Source of the DNA: CAZGLR01 sp964526635
Lineage (GTDB): Bacteria; Zixibacteria; MSB-5A5; GN15; JAAZOE01
Assembly: GCA_964526635.1 (NCBI GenBank)
Contig: CAZGLR010000008.1
Span: forward strand, 1-52,237
Direction: 5' to 3'
Length of the DNA stretch: 52,237 nucleotides
Part shown: one piece after another, positions 18,543-26,984 of the stretch
How positions within the stretch are numbered: the stretch's first letter is position 1
Layout: each line of letters opens with the position of its first letter
Program-made: the position numbers and the translations under genes
Notes under the pieces: model-generated
The model's input: the letters and a program-made list of their open reading frames with translations, nothing else
Told to the model about the DNA's origin: nothing
The model's database searches: none

Positions 18543-19313
18543 GTGCGAAAAAAGATTATTGCCGGCAACTGGAAAATGAACAAAACAGTGGTCGAAGCCC
18601 GGTCGCTGGTGGAGCAGATCAAGGCTGAAATCCCTCAGGTCTCCAATCCTCTGGTTTTAGTGTGCCCGTCGTTTACAGCATTGACTGAAGTCGCTATGAG
18701 TTTGAAAGACAGCGAAATACAGGTTGGCGGCCAGAATATGCACGAAGCCGATTCCGGTGCATTTACAGGGGAGATATCGGCTGAAATGCTGTTGACAAGC
18801 GGGTGCAGCCACGTTATATTGGGCCACTCCGAACGGCGACAGTTGTTTTCGGAGACTGACCAGGGCGTAAATGCCAAGGTCAAACAGGCGCTCAAAGCCG
18901 GCCTTTTGCCGATTGTATGTGTTGGCGAGACGCTTGAACAGCGTGAGGCCGGGAAGACCGACTCAGTGATCGAGGAGCAGATTCGCGGCTCACTCGATTC
19001 TTTGTCTGAGGCGGATGTGCGGAAAACGATAATTGCCTATGAGCCTGTCTGGGCTATTGGCACCGGGAAAACCGCCACGCCTGAGATCGCCGATGAGGTG
19101 CATCGCCATATTCGCTCGATTTTAACCGACATGTTTTCGAGCGAGGTGGCCGAAGAAATTTCGATTCTCTATGGCGGTTCGGTAAAGGGTTCCAATGCCG
19201 CTGGACTTTTTGCCAATGAGAATATCGATGGCGCCCTGATCGGTGGAGCCAGCCTGAAGGCTGATGAATTTATAGCCATAACGAAGGCGATGATGGAAGC
19301 CGGAGATAGGTAA
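18543..19313 (+). CDS. tpiA: Triosephosphate isomerase
   Basis: 256 residues, a standard TIM barrel. The catalytic residues are in place: N9 and K11 in AGNWKMN, H95 in ILGHSERR and E167 in AYEPVWAIGTGK. The phosphate-binding loop ends are LYGGSVKGSNA and GALIGGASL. GTG is the start, with AAGGAGG five bases upstream. The next gene begins immediately after the stop. Confidence 0.97.
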   Translation: MRKKIIAGNWKMNKTVVEARSLVEQIKAEIPQVSNPLVLVCPSFTALTEVAMSLKDSEIQVGGQNMHEADSGAFTGEISAEMLLTSGCSHVILGHSERRQLFSETDQGVNAKVKQALKAGLLPIVCVGETLEQREAGKTDSVIEEQIRGSLDSLSEADVRKTIIAYEPVWAIGTGKTATPEIADEVHRHIRSILTDMFSSEVAEEISILYGGSVKGSNAAGLFANENIDGALIGGASLKADEFIAITKAMMEAGDR

Positions 19314-19754
19314 ATGATTTTTGCGACTCTACTTGTGATTCATGTCTTGATTTGCGTGGGACTCATTGTGGTGGTCCTGCTGCAATCATCAAAAGGCGAA
19401 GGTCTGGCCGGCGCTTTCGGCGGCGGCGGCGGTGGTTTGAGCGGCGCTGTCTTTGGTGGCCGTGGCGCCGCTTCGTTCTTATCCAGAGCGACGACAGTCC
19501 TGGCCGTAGTATTCATGTCATCGTGTCTGATTTTGTCGCTACTCTCGGCGCGCGGCCGAGATACAACCGGTGTTCCAACCCGTGAGTCAGCTGTCACTGG
19601 CGCGGCCCGTGAAACCCAGCAGCCAATGCCGCAGCAGACAGCTCCGATAGATCAGGCCCCCGGCGCGGGGCAAACTGATCAGGGTGCCGCCAACCCCGAA
19701 GATATTTTCAATACCGGTGGTGAAACCGAGGCCCAACCGGCCGATTCACAGTAA
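19314..19754 (+). CDS. secG: Preprotein translocase subunit SecG
   Basis: 146 residues: two membrane helices (about 3-22 and 55-75) joined by a glycine-rich loop with VVLLQSSKGEGLAGAFGG, which is the SecG signature, then a long hydrophilic tail rich in Gln, Pro and Thr. Minimal SecG is about 75-110 residues, so the tail is an extension. SecG assists SecYE in protein export at the inner membrane. The ATG abuts the tpiA stop, and the tpiA-secG order is common in bacteria. Confidence 0.92.
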   Translation: MIFATLLVIHVLICVGLIVVVLLQSSKGEGLAGAFGGGGGGLSGAVFGGRGAASFLSRATTVLAVVFMSSCLILSLLSARGRDTTGVPTRESAVTGAARETQQPMPQQTAPIDQAPGAGQTDQGAANPEDIFNTGGETEAQPADSQ

Positions 19755-19778
19755 GGCCACCGTGCAAAAGATATGATT

Positions 19779-19862
19779 GCGGAAGTGGTGGAACTGGTAG
19801 ACACACTATCTTGAGGGGGTAGCGGGCTTACGCCTGTGCGGGTTCAAATCCCGCCTTCCGCA
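19779..19862 (+). tRNA. tRNA-Leu (anticodon GAG)
   Basis: The acceptor stem GCGGAAG pairs with CTTCCGC. The anticodon stem CTATC/GGTAG encloses loop TTGAGGG with GAG at 19813-19815. A long variable arm and the T arm GCGGG-TTCAAAT-CCCGC identify a class II tRNA. The 3' CCA is not encoded. Confidence 0.95.
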
Positions 19863-19881
19863 TAAAGATTTATTGGCAAAG

Positions 19882-19910
19882 CCCTCGGGCGGCAAGCTCG
19901 GGGGTTTTTT
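19882..19910 (+). terminator. Rho-independent terminator after tRNA-Leu
   Basis: Nine pairs (CCCTCGGGC with GCTCGGGGG, including two G-U) around a GGCAA loop are followed by six T. It ends the pfkA-to-tRNA-Leu transcript. Confidence 0.88.
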
Positions 19911-19985
19911 AACAGCGCGCACAAACAATTATTTCCCTTGCCACAATTCACCGTACCATCTATAATTACTGCCGCACAAACATGC

Positions 19986-20059
19986 AGGCCGGTCGTTCAA
20001 CGGTAGGACAACGGATTTTGGTTCCGTCAATGGAGGTTCGATTCCTCCCCGGCCTACCA
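19986..20059 (+). tRNA. tRNA-Gln (anticodon TTG) with encoded CCA
   Basis: Acceptor AGGCCGG pairs with CCGGCCT. The anticodon stem ACGGA/TCCGT has loop TTTTGGT with TTG at 20018-20020. The T arm is GGAGG-TTCGATT-CCTCC. Discriminator A (20056) is followed by CCA in the DNA, unlike the two other tRNAs here. Confidence 0.93.
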
Positions 20060-20175
20060 CTAACATCGCCAGTTTTTGGCCGTCGCGCGGTATCGCCGAT
20101 CGAATCTCACGGAATCTCCCAAGCATGACCATAGTATCGACGGAACTACTCTATAAACTGCCTGTTTAAGCATAT

Positions 20176-20210
20176 AGACGACGGGTTGGTGGTTACCCAA
20201 TGCCCCGTCT
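20176..20210 (+). other. Leader hairpin before msrB
   Basis: Arms AGACG..GGG and CCCCGTCT with an inner TTGG/CCCAA pairing form an imperfect hairpin ending about 10 bases before the Shine-Dalgarno of msrB. There is no T-run. The role is unknown. Confidence 0.3.
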
Positions 20211-20232
20211 GTTGGACAAAAGGGGAGTGGAT

Positions 20233-20790
20233 ATGAAAACAGGTATTACATCGACGCTGATTGTCCTTGTCCTGACTGTTTTTGCAGCCGTCATCGTGAC
20301 CGGACAAAACAGCAACATTATGGAAAGCGCGGATACATCAATGGAAAAAGACAAAGATTACGAAGTCGAAAAGACCGATGCCGAATGGCGCGAAATGCTC
20401 ACTCCGGAGCAGTACCGCGTTACACGCCAGAAGGGGACAGAGGGGGCCTTTACCGGTGAATATGACGAACACTTCGAAGATGGCGTCTATGCCTGCATCG
20501 GCTGCGGAACCAAACTGTTTCTTTCGGATAACAAGTACAATTCCGGCTGCGGCTGGCCGGCCTTTGACACTCCTGCCGAGAAGGGTAATATTGATGAACA
20601 TAAGGACCTGAGTTTCGGCATGGTTCGTACCGAGGTTGTCTGCAGCACATGTGGCGCCCATCTGGGCCATGTCTTCAACGATGGTCCGCGTGAGACCACC
20701 GGCATACGCTACTGCATCAACTCAGTTTCATTGAGATTCATTCCGGCTGACTCGGCGGTTGTTAAAGATACCGACGACGATACTCACTAA
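20233..20790 (+). CDS. msrB: Exported peptide-methionine (R)-S-oxide reductase
   Basis: 185 residues from ATG 20233, which has GGGGAG upstream. An N-terminal hydrophobic segment (residues 5-24) acts as signal peptide or anchor, so the enzyme should work outside the cytoplasm. The MsrB domain is complete: zinc cysteines C88/C91 and C137/C140, GCGWPAF, the HLGHVFNDGP block and the catalytic cysteine C161 in RYCINSVSLRF; C106 could be the resolving cysteine. MsrB reduces methionine-R-sulfoxide in oxidised proteins. It precedes a lipoprotein redoxin, which suggests an envelope oxidative-repair pair. Confidence 0.93.
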   Translation: MKTGITSTLIVLVLTVFAAVIVTGQNSNIMESADTSMEKDKDYEVEKTDAEWREMLTPEQYRVTRQKGTEGAFTGEYDEHFEDGVYACIGCGTKLFLSDNKYNSGCGWPAFDTPAEKGNIDEHKDLSFGMVRTEVVCSTCGAHLGHVFNDGPRETTGIRYCINSVSLRFIPADSAVVKDTDDDTH

Positions 20791-20814
20791 AACGGCACAA
20801 TGGATGGCATTGAA

Positions 20815-20852
20815 AACCTCCCTGGGGCATATCTTGCCAGTGAGGTTTTTTA
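20815..20852 (+). terminator. Rho-independent terminator after msrB
   Basis: AACCTC-c-CTGG pairs with CCAG-t-GAGGTT across an 11-base loop, and the 3' arm runs into six T. Confidence 0.8.
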
Positions 20853-20876
20853 TTGCCGGCCCGGCAGTCAGGCCGT

Positions 20877-20923
20877 ATATAGGTTAGATTCGCAAAACTG
20901 CATTATCTTGCGACAACCTATAT
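20877..20923 (+). promoter_or_regulatory. Two-step inverted repeat abutting the redoxin Shine-Dalgarno
   Basis: The outer arms ATATAGGTT (20877-20885) and AACCTATAT (20915-20923) are a perfect 9-bp repeat. Inside, TCGCAA (20890-20895) and TTGCGA (20908-20913) make 6 more pairs. The right arm ends directly before GGAGGG at 20924. It could be an RNA hairpin affecting translation or an operator for a dimeric regulator. Confidence 0.5.
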
Positions 20924-20938
20924 GGAGGGTGATGGAGA

Positions 20939-21742
20939 ATGGAAACTCACTATAGTAAAAAGCTGCAATCATTACTGTTGTTTGCCATGGTGATCATGGT
21001 GATAACCCTGATTGGCTGCGGTGGCGGCGAGCAGCAAACCAAAAAAGATATGTCGGATACGGGCGAGATGCCGGCAGTGCCGTCGATGAAAAAAGCACTC
21101 GATGCCAAAAAGATGGAATTCGATAAGAACACACCGGAGGAGACCAAAAAGATATACAACGAAGGCATCGAAGCAGTCGGCAATTCTGGCGTGCTGGAGA
21201 CGGCCAAAATGACAGGCGATACCGCCCCCATGTTCTCCCTGCCCAGCGCGACCGGCGATACTGTCGCATTGAAATCACTGCTCGATCAGGGGCCGGTGAT
21301 TTTGACATGGTATCGCGGCGGCTGGTGCCCGTATTGCAATATTCAGCTCAATTTGCTGCAGGAGTCACTTCCGACCTTCGATAAACACAATGCCACTTTG
21401 GTGGCGATCAGCCCTGAAGTCCCGGATAGCTCACTGAGCACCAAAGAGAAAAATGAACTCGACTTTATCGTTCTCAGTGATGTCGGCAATGAAGTCGCAA
21501 GGGAGTATGGGATTGTCTACACCCTGCCCGCATCAGTCAAAGCACAATTCGAAGGCCGTCTTGATATTCCCGCGTACAATGCTGATGACTCCTGGGAGTT
21601 GCCATTGGCGGTGACCTATGTTGTCAGTCCCACCGGGGTGATCGAGTATCATTTTGTCGAACCCGATTATCGTCAACGGGCCGAACCGAGTGAGATAATT
21701 GCGACACTCAAGATGATGTCGGCTGAGCACGAGGTGCATTAA
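20939..21742 (+). CDS. Lipoprotein redoxin (AhpC/TSA thioredoxin-fold family)
   Basis: 267 residues. The signal peptide ends in the lipobox LIGC with C27, so it should be a lipid-anchored envelope protein. After a charged helical linker, residues 95-265 form a thioredoxin fold with active-site WCPYC (C130 and C133) in RGGWCPYCNIQLN, typical of peroxiredoxin-like redoxins. The insertion IVYTLPASVKAQF and the cis-Pro region LPLAVTYVV fit the AhpC/TSA group. It probably reduces peroxides or disulfides in the periplasm, perhaps with the exported MsrB encoded upstream. Its stop codon shares the palindrome TTAA with the stop of the convergent next gene. Confidence 0.8.
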   Translation: METHYSKKLQSLLLFAMVIMVITLIGCGGGEQQTKKDMSDTGEMPAVPSMKKALDAKKMEFDKNTPEETKKIYNEGIEAVGNSGVLETAKMTGDTAPMFSLPSATGDTVALKSLLDQGPVILTWYRGGWCPYCNIQLNLLQESLPTFDKHNATLVAISPEVPDSSLSTKEKNELDFIVLSDVGNEVAREYGIVYTLPASVKAQFEGRLDIPAYNADDSWELPLAVTYVVSPTGVIEYHFVEPDYRQRAEPSEIIATLKMMSAEHEVH

Positions 21743-23211
21743 TCCGCGCTACGTTGCTGGGCAGGCGTGAGAACGGTTAGTTTGCTGTTCGAAAAGAAGA
21801 TATCAAGACCGGATTTGGCGACAACAGCCGAGTCCGGTTTTTCTTTCATTACTATGTAGGCGAAATCGGAGGATGCCGTCAGTATCGAATCCGCTTCATG
21901 CAATGACTCGACCTGCAAAACATCTGACTGCCAATACCATGCAATCTTTGCGACGAGATCCCAGTCAATATCGCCCTGACCGATGACGAGACCGTCGCTG
22001 CCGCCAGAATGGCTTTCCAGGTATTCCGTTATCTTCTCTCTGGCCTCATACACTTCCGGACGCCGAACATGATGAATCGGGACATTCAGGATACTTAGCA
22101 CCAGACCGGTTGTTATCCACAGTACAACAAAGATCGGGATAATCTTCTTCGCAACCGTGTCGGAGAGCCAAATGATAATCGGCAGGGATGCCAATGGCGC
22201 CGCAAGCGCATAGGCGGGATAGAAGTAATGATAGTACAAGCGATTTGATAATGAGTAAAAGACAATAAACATACCCAGCGCAACACCGATCGGAAGCAAT
22301 TCGATAATTCGCCGCCTGAAGCCGAGATATACCCCCACCGGTAGCAAGAGAATAAAAGGTAAATACATTTTGGCAAAGCGCACGGTAAAATCATACCAGT
22401 GGGCTTTATTGGCAACGCCAACACCCTCGATACCCCGCCCGATCTGCACCATGAAATACCGTTCGAAAAAGTAGCCGCCGGTGGTGATGAAATCTACAAG
22501 CAGATGTCCACCTATCATAAAGATGGCAGCCAGCGGCATCAGCCAGAAAGGTTGTGTGCGCAACCATTGCGGCCGCCTGAGCAGGACTGTGACGGCAATC
22601 GCGATAAAAAATGGCGCTGCGACGACACCCTTGCTGAGCCAGGCGAGTCCGAGAAATATGCCAACCATGAAGAATCCGACTCTGGTTTCATGGTAGAGCA
22701 TAACACGCAAGAGCAGCAGAATTGCGGCAAGGCCAAAGAAAGTCAGCGGCATCTCCAGCAGGCTCGAATTGCCGATCTGCATGAAATTGTAGGTGAGCAG
22801 CAGGACCAAACCGCTGAAGAAGGCGCGCGCGGGAATAGTGTACATCCGCGCAATCGAATAGACCAGCAGGATATTGCCAATAGTCAGTAGTTGTCCGGCG
22901 ATGCGGGCGGTGCTGTCAGCGGCGCCGACAAACGAGAAGACAACAGCATTGAGCCATATCGCCAGCGGCGGATGATCGGCAAACGGCATCAGAAAATACT
23001 TGGTGAAAATCAGGTAAAACGGATTGCCGCCATCGGCCAGGTTGCGGGCAATGACAGCATAAGTTGTCGAATCATAGTTTATGCCGTCCTGCCACCATCC
23101 CAGCAGCATAAACACAACCCCCGAAACAGTCAGGCTGATTCCGGGATGTTTGGCCAGGAAACCGGCGATCTTGTGATAAGATGGACCAGCGTTGCTTGTC
23201 GGAGATAGCAT
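21739..23211 (-). CDS. ArnT/PMT_2-type membrane glycosyltransferase (GT-C)
   Basis: 490 residues with about ten membrane helices. The first periplasmic loop has DGINYDSTTYAVIARNLA, matching the acidic catalytic loop of ArnT/PMT-family GT-C enzymes, and HPPLAIWLNAVVF is a typical family segment; GLAWLSKGVVAAPFF is another. A small soluble domain ends the protein. GT-C enzymes use a polyprenyl-phosphate sugar and transfer it to lipid A, protein or glycan on the periplasmic side. The Dpm1-type enzyme at 4057 could supply the donor. The gene converges on the redoxin gene. No strong Shine-Dalgarno precedes the ATG. Confidence 0.8.
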   Translation of the reverse strand: MLSPTSNAGPSYHKIAGFLAKHPGISLTVSGVVFMLLGWWQDGINYDSTTYAVIARNLADGGNPFYLIFTKYFLMPFADHPPLAIWLNAVVFSFVGAADSTARIAGQLLTIGNILLVYSIARMYTIPARAFFSGLVLLLTYNFMQIGNSSLLEMPLTFFGLAAILLLLRVMLYHETRVGFFMVGIFLGLAWLSKGVVAAPFFIAIAVTVLLRRPQWLRTQPFWLMPLAAIFMIGGHLLVDFITTGGYFFERYFMVQIGRGIEGVGVANKAHWYDFTVRFAKMYLPFILLLPVGVYLGFRRRIIELLPIGVALGMFIVFYSLSNRLYYHYFYPAYALAAPLASLPIIIWLSDTVAKKIIPIFVVLWITTGLVLSILNVPIHHVRRPEVYEAREKITEYLESHSGGSDGLVIGQGDIDWDLVAKIAWYWQSDVLQVESLHEADSILTASSDFAYIVMKEKPDSAVVAKSGLDIFFSNSKLTVLTPAQQRSAD

Positions 23212-23283
23212 GCGGCAATATACAAGGGCTCAATTTCAACAGCAAATACTCCCCCTAAAAATTCTTGACACATCCATGACTGT

Positions 23284-24834
23284 ATGCGACCTTCATCACC
23301 ATCTATGATAAAATCACTTGTTGCATTTGGACAAAAACGGCCGCTTCTGGCCATATTGATCGGTGCGCTGATTTTTCGATTGGCCGCAGCCGTGTTTGCG
23401 CAGGGGTATATCCATTCCGACGATCATTTCGAGACAGTTGACGTGGCGTATCGCTGGCTGTTTGCCGGGTACTGGGATGATCAGGGTCATCTGCAGTGGG
23501 GCGAGATTTCGGGCGCCAATGTTTTCCTGCGTTTTCCCTTGTACACATTGTTTCTCAACGGCATCATGTGGCTTTATTATGCCCTTGGAGTATCATCGCT
23601 GGCAACGATGATGTATGGCGTTCGCCTTATCCACGCCCTGATCGCGCTGCTGCCGGTGTGGGCGATATATCGGACGGTCGAGCTTGAGACAAAAAGCACA
23701 TCATGGGCACTTCTGGCCGGGGCGATGGCGGCCCTCCATTTTGCAATGCCATTGCTGGGTGTTCGTAATCTGATCGAAATGGTTGGCGGCAATATCTTTA
23801 TTGTCGCAATATATTTCCTGTATCGATGGCGTCATGATCATACCATACGATGGTTGTATTGGGCGGGAGTATTTACCGGCCTGGCCTGGATGATCCGTTT
23901 CCAACTGGCCTTTGCCGTGCTGCCGATCCCATTGCTGCTCTGGATCGAAGGCCGATCGATTCGTCCGGCCGTGCATTACTCGATTGCAGTTGGAGCTATG
24001 ATACTGCTTTCCGGAATCATTGACTGGGTTTTACTGGGATCGTTTGGGGCTTCAACACTCAATAACATCACACTCAATTCCCAGGTCGGAACAGTATATA
24101 GCACCATCGAATTCCTCTATCCGCTTCTGCTGCTCGGGATCGTCTTTGCGCCCTTATCCTTGTTTCTCGTATTTTTCGGCCTGCGCTGGTCTTTTCTGCG
24201 CCGGCATCTGGTTCTGATCAGTAGTATTGCATCATTTGTCGTCATCCATATGATCTTCACCAACCAGCAGGAACGGTTCATGTTTCCGATACTGCCGGCC
24301 TGCATACTTCTGGCGGCGCTGGTGTTGCATCATCGCAAATCGACAGTCGGATATTTTATTAAACCACGCTGGATTTTCACAGCCATAGTCGCCGTGACAG
24401 TGTCGCTGAATATTATCCTGTTGCTGGTACTGACCTTCGGCGGTTATGGGCGCCGTGGTCTGATTGAGCCGTTGGTATATATCAGCGAGCGGGACCCCTC
24501 AGCGCATATTCTTGTGGTCAAACCGAATCAGAAGTTCTGGTTACCATATTATTACGGCGGGTACGAGACACTAACCATCGAGCGAATCGACGGTTGGTCC
24601 GATTATGAAAAAATCAAGACTTCTGTGCCTGAGAAGCCATCCATTGATTTCATAGTGATCTACCCGGAGTCATCCGGCGATATTCCCGACTATTGCGATT
24701 CGCTGGTGGCCGTCTATGGCCCGCTTGATTCTTTGAAGTATATTGGGCCATCAATGTATGACCTGCTTCTTCATACGATGAACCCGAAGCACAATTTGCG
24801 GTATGAGGCTGTGATCTATACGCCATCGGAATAG
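23284..24834 (+). CDS. PIG-B/ALG9-like membrane mannosyltransferase
   Basis: 516 residues with about ten membrane helices. The N-terminal part has RLAAAVFAQGYIHSDDHFE, where the acidic HSDD loop and the later HALIALLPVWAIYR match GT22-type (PIG-B/ALG9/GPI mannosyltransferase) enzymes. FTNQQERFMFPILP is the other hallmark block of that family. These use dolichol- or polyprenol-phosphate-mannose. It is divergent to the ArnT-like gene, with 72 bases between. The start is ATG 23284 or ATG 23305; neither has a clear ribosome site. Confidence 0.78.
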   Translation: MRPSSPSMIKSLVAFGQKRPLLAILIGALIFRLAAAVFAQGYIHSDDHFETVDVAYRWLFAGYWDDQGHLQWGEISGANVFLRFPLYTLFLNGIMWLYYALGVSSLATMMYGVRLIHALIALLPVWAIYRTVELETKSTSWALLAGAMAALHFAMPLLGVRNLIEMVGGNIFIVAIYFLYRWRHDHTIRWLYWAGVFTGLAWMIRFQLAFAVLPIPLLLWIEGRSIRPAVHYSIAVGAMILLSGIIDWVLLGSFGASTLNNITLNSQVGTVYSTIEFLYPLLLLGIVFAPLSLFLVFFGLRWSFLRRHLVLISSIASFVVIHMIFTNQQERFMFPILPACILLAALVLHHRKSTVGYFIKPRWIFTAIVAVTVSLNIILLLVLTFGGYGRRGLIEPLVYISERDPSAHILVVKPNQKFWLPYYYGGYETLTIERIDGWSDYEKIKTSVPEKPSIDFIVIYPESSGDIPDYCDSLVAVYGPLDSLKYIGPSMYDLLLHTMNPKHNLRYEAVIYTPSE

Positions 24835-24843
24835 ACGGTGCTG

Positions 24844-25680
24844 TTACGGTCGGAGATAGGTCTCGAAAAAGTCCGATATTCCGCCCATATAGATTCCCTC
24901 GGATTCGATAAATCCTGAATTGTGCGGACCCTTGATTTCGACGAATTGCTTTGGCGGATTGGCCAGTTCATACAGTCGCCGGCCATGGCTGTACGGAATG
25001 AGATTATCCTCGGGGCTGTGGATAATCAAAATGGGGCAGCTGATTTTTTTGATACGGTTCTTGGTGGAATATTGATATTTGGAGAGAAGCTTTACGGGAA
25101 GAAATGGATAGAATTTTTTGGCGATGTCGGGGATAGATGTAAATGATGATTCAATAATGAGTGCCTTCGGAGTAACCCGGGAGGCGAGCCATGAGGCCAC
25201 CCCGCCGCCCAGACTCTGGCCGTGGATAATAATCTGATCGGCCGGGATTCCTCGTTCCTCGACAAGATATCGCCACGCCGCCATTGCATCTCGATATGTT
25301 CCCTGTTCACTGGGCTTGCCGTCACTGCGACCATATCCCCTGTAATCGAAGAGAAAGACATTGAGCTTCAGGGAATGGAACATGCGCAGGATTTCCAGCC
25401 GATGGGAAATATTGGTGGCGTTGCCGTGACAGAAGACATGCGTCGCCCAGGCCGAATCATGGGGCACAAACCAGCCATGTATGGTATGGCCATCGTCGGT
25501 GGCCATAAAGATATCCTCGAACGCGAGGTCGAGATCGGCCGGAGAAGCGCTCATAGCCCGAATCGGAAAGTAGATCATCCGGGCCTGACCGAAATATAAA
25601 AAGACTACCGCCGCCAGGTAGGCGCCGGCAATAACTGCCAGGAGAATCCAAAACATACGCCAGATATTTACCCGTTTCAT
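24844..25680 (-). CDS. Membrane-anchored alpha/beta hydrolase (ABHD13/17-like)
   Basis: 278 residues: one N-terminal membrane helix (about 10-30), the segment MIYFP common after the anchor in this group, then an alpha/beta-hydrolase fold. The catalytic triad is visible as S156 in GQSLGG, D225 in HSPEDNLIP and H253 in GPHNSGF; HGNATN at 85-90 forms the oxyanion region. Members hydrolyse esters, thioesters or small amides, and the natural substrate is unknown here. It converges with the mannosyltransferase gene and diverges from the deacetylase gene. Confidence 0.85.
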   Translation of the reverse strand: MKRVNIWRMFWILLAVIAGAYLAAVVFLYFGQARMIYFPIRAMSASPADLDLAFEDIFMATDDGHTIHGWFVPHDSAWATHVFCHGNATNISHRLEILRMFHSLKLNVFLFDYRGYGRSDGKPSEQGTYRDAMAAWRYLVEERGIPADQIIIHGQSLGGGVASWLASRVTPKALIIESSFTSIPDIAKKFYPFLPVKLLSKYQYSTKNRIKKISCPILIIHSPEDNLIPYSHGRRLYELANPPKQFVEIKGPHNSGFIESEGIYMGGISDFFETYLRP

Positions 25681-25781
25681 GTGTCTGATGAATATAGGAT
25701 ATGCTGATTACCGGCACAAGCGGGTCATGGACAATAATTGTTTTTAATTGACGGCGCCGGGAAATAACCGAATGTTTAATC

Positions 25782-26696
25782 ATGGTTAAGTACATTTTCA
25801 GTCTGGTCGTATTTTGTGCCGCGCTGCTGGTGATTTCTTCCGGATTGCGCGCACAGGCAGTCGACCCTGGTGCGCCAGAGAAACCAAAGGAAATCTGCAT
25901 CACCTTCGATGATCTGCCAGTCGTCCGCGTTCATGATCGTATTCAGCGCCTGATCGTAACCGATCAAATCCTGGGGACGCTGGATGAATTTAAAGCCCCG
26001 GCGGCCGGATTCGTTATCGGTGATCAAATCGGTGCGGATGCCGATATCATTCGTCAATGGCTCGAGGCGGGCCATACACTGGGCAACCATACCTATTCGC
26101 ATCCCGATCTGAATACCGTTCCGGTCGATCTCTATACGGCTGATATTACCAGGGGGGCCGAAGCACTGAAGCCAATCCTGAAGGAATACAACCAGAATTT
26201 GACATATTTCCGTTTCCCGTATTTGCACTACGGCACCGATTTTCAAACCAAAGAGGCGGTGGCCGAATTTCTTACGAATGAAAAGCTGACGGTCGTTCAT
26301 GTGTCTATTGATACCGAAGATTTTGTCTATAATCTCCAGTATGAAAAGATTTTTGAATCAGACAACGAAATCGAGCTTTTGCGTCTGGGCAACGAATATA
26401 TTGATCATATTATGGATCAGGTACGGGCCGCTGAAGAACTGTCGCAGGAAATGCTTGGTCGGCAGGTAAAACATATTTTGCTTCTTCATGCCAACCGAAT
26501 CAATGCGGCTTTTCTTGCCGACCTGCTTGCCGAGCTTCAGCTTGATGGATACGTCTTTATTACTCTTGAAACAGCTCTGACTGATCGTGTTTATTCAATG
26601 GATGAGTCGTATATCGGCCCGCAGGGGTTGTCATTTCTGGAAAGGCTGGCCAAAACCGATCCGGATTTGCTCCCTGCCCGTGAACAGGGTAAATAG
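25782..26696 (+). CDS. Exported polysaccharide deacetylase (NodB homology domain, CE4)
   Basis: 304 residues with a signal peptide (hydrophobic residues 5-22, cleavage near LRAQA). The CE4 motifs are present: TFDD at 41-44 (catalytic base and metal aspartate), HTYSH at 103-107 (metal histidines) and RFPY at 144-147. These enzymes remove N- or O-acetyl groups from chitin-like polymers, peptidoglycan or exopolysaccharide, outside the cytoplasm. The C-terminal part after residue 200 is helical and less conserved. No convincing Shine-Dalgarno is visible. Confidence 0.88.
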   Translation: MVKYIFSLVVFCAALLVISSGLRAQAVDPGAPEKPKEICITFDDLPVVRVHDRIQRLIVTDQILGTLDEFKAPAAGFVIGDQIGADADIIRQWLEAGHTLGNHTYSHPDLNTVPVDLYTADITRGAEALKPILKEYNQNLTYFRFPYLHYGTDFQTKEAVAEFLTNEKLTVVHVSIDTEDFVYNLQYEKIFESDNEIELLRLGNEYIDHIMDQVRAAEELSQEMLGRQVKHILLLHANRINAAFLADLLAELQLDGYVFITLETALTDRVYSMDESYIGPQGLSFLERLAKTDPDLLPAREQGK

Positions 26697-26806
26697 CCCA
26701 ATTTTCAATCGTATACAAATTTGTCGTCTTTGTATAGAGACCGCTGTCTGCAAAAACAGACTCTTTGTCGGCTACGCCCGGGTCTCGGGCGCCAGCACCA
26801 ATTAGA

Positions 26807-26831
26807 TATCTTGTTAGTTAATAATATCTTA
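26807..26831 (+). promoter_or_regulatory. Direct repeat ATATCTT x2, 18-bp period, upstream of the kor operon
   Basis: Two identical heptamers at 26807-26813 and 26825-26831 lie in an AT-rich stretch about 95 bases before the proposed promoter. An 18-base spacing could seat a regulator on adjacent turns, but short AT-rich repeats also occur by chance. Confidence 0.25.
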
Positions 26832-26923
26832 ACCGAGATGTACCGACAGCAGTCGGTAAATGCATAATTCATATACGGGATGTCTTTTGTGTGGCTATTA
26901 GTGATAATTTTCACAATTGAGCC

Positions 26924-26952
26924 TTGACTTCGCAAGGCAATTGATCGATATT
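26924..26952 (+). promoter_or_regulatory. Possible promoter of the kor operon
   Basis: TTGACT (26924-26929), a 17-base spacer and GATATT (26947-26952, four of six matches) lie 33 bases before the first gene of the operon. Confidence 0.45.
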
Positions 26953-26984
26953 ACAAGCGAAAGAAAGGTGGTAACTTACTGGCC

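Noticed and set aside
23265..23293. TTGACA before the PIG-B-like gene as a promoter
   Set aside because: No acceptable -10 box at 15-19 bases, and the start codon falls where the -10 should be.
26776..26792. CGCCCG/CGGGCG hairpin after the deacetylase gene as terminator
   Set aside because: Only six pairs and no T-run on either strand.
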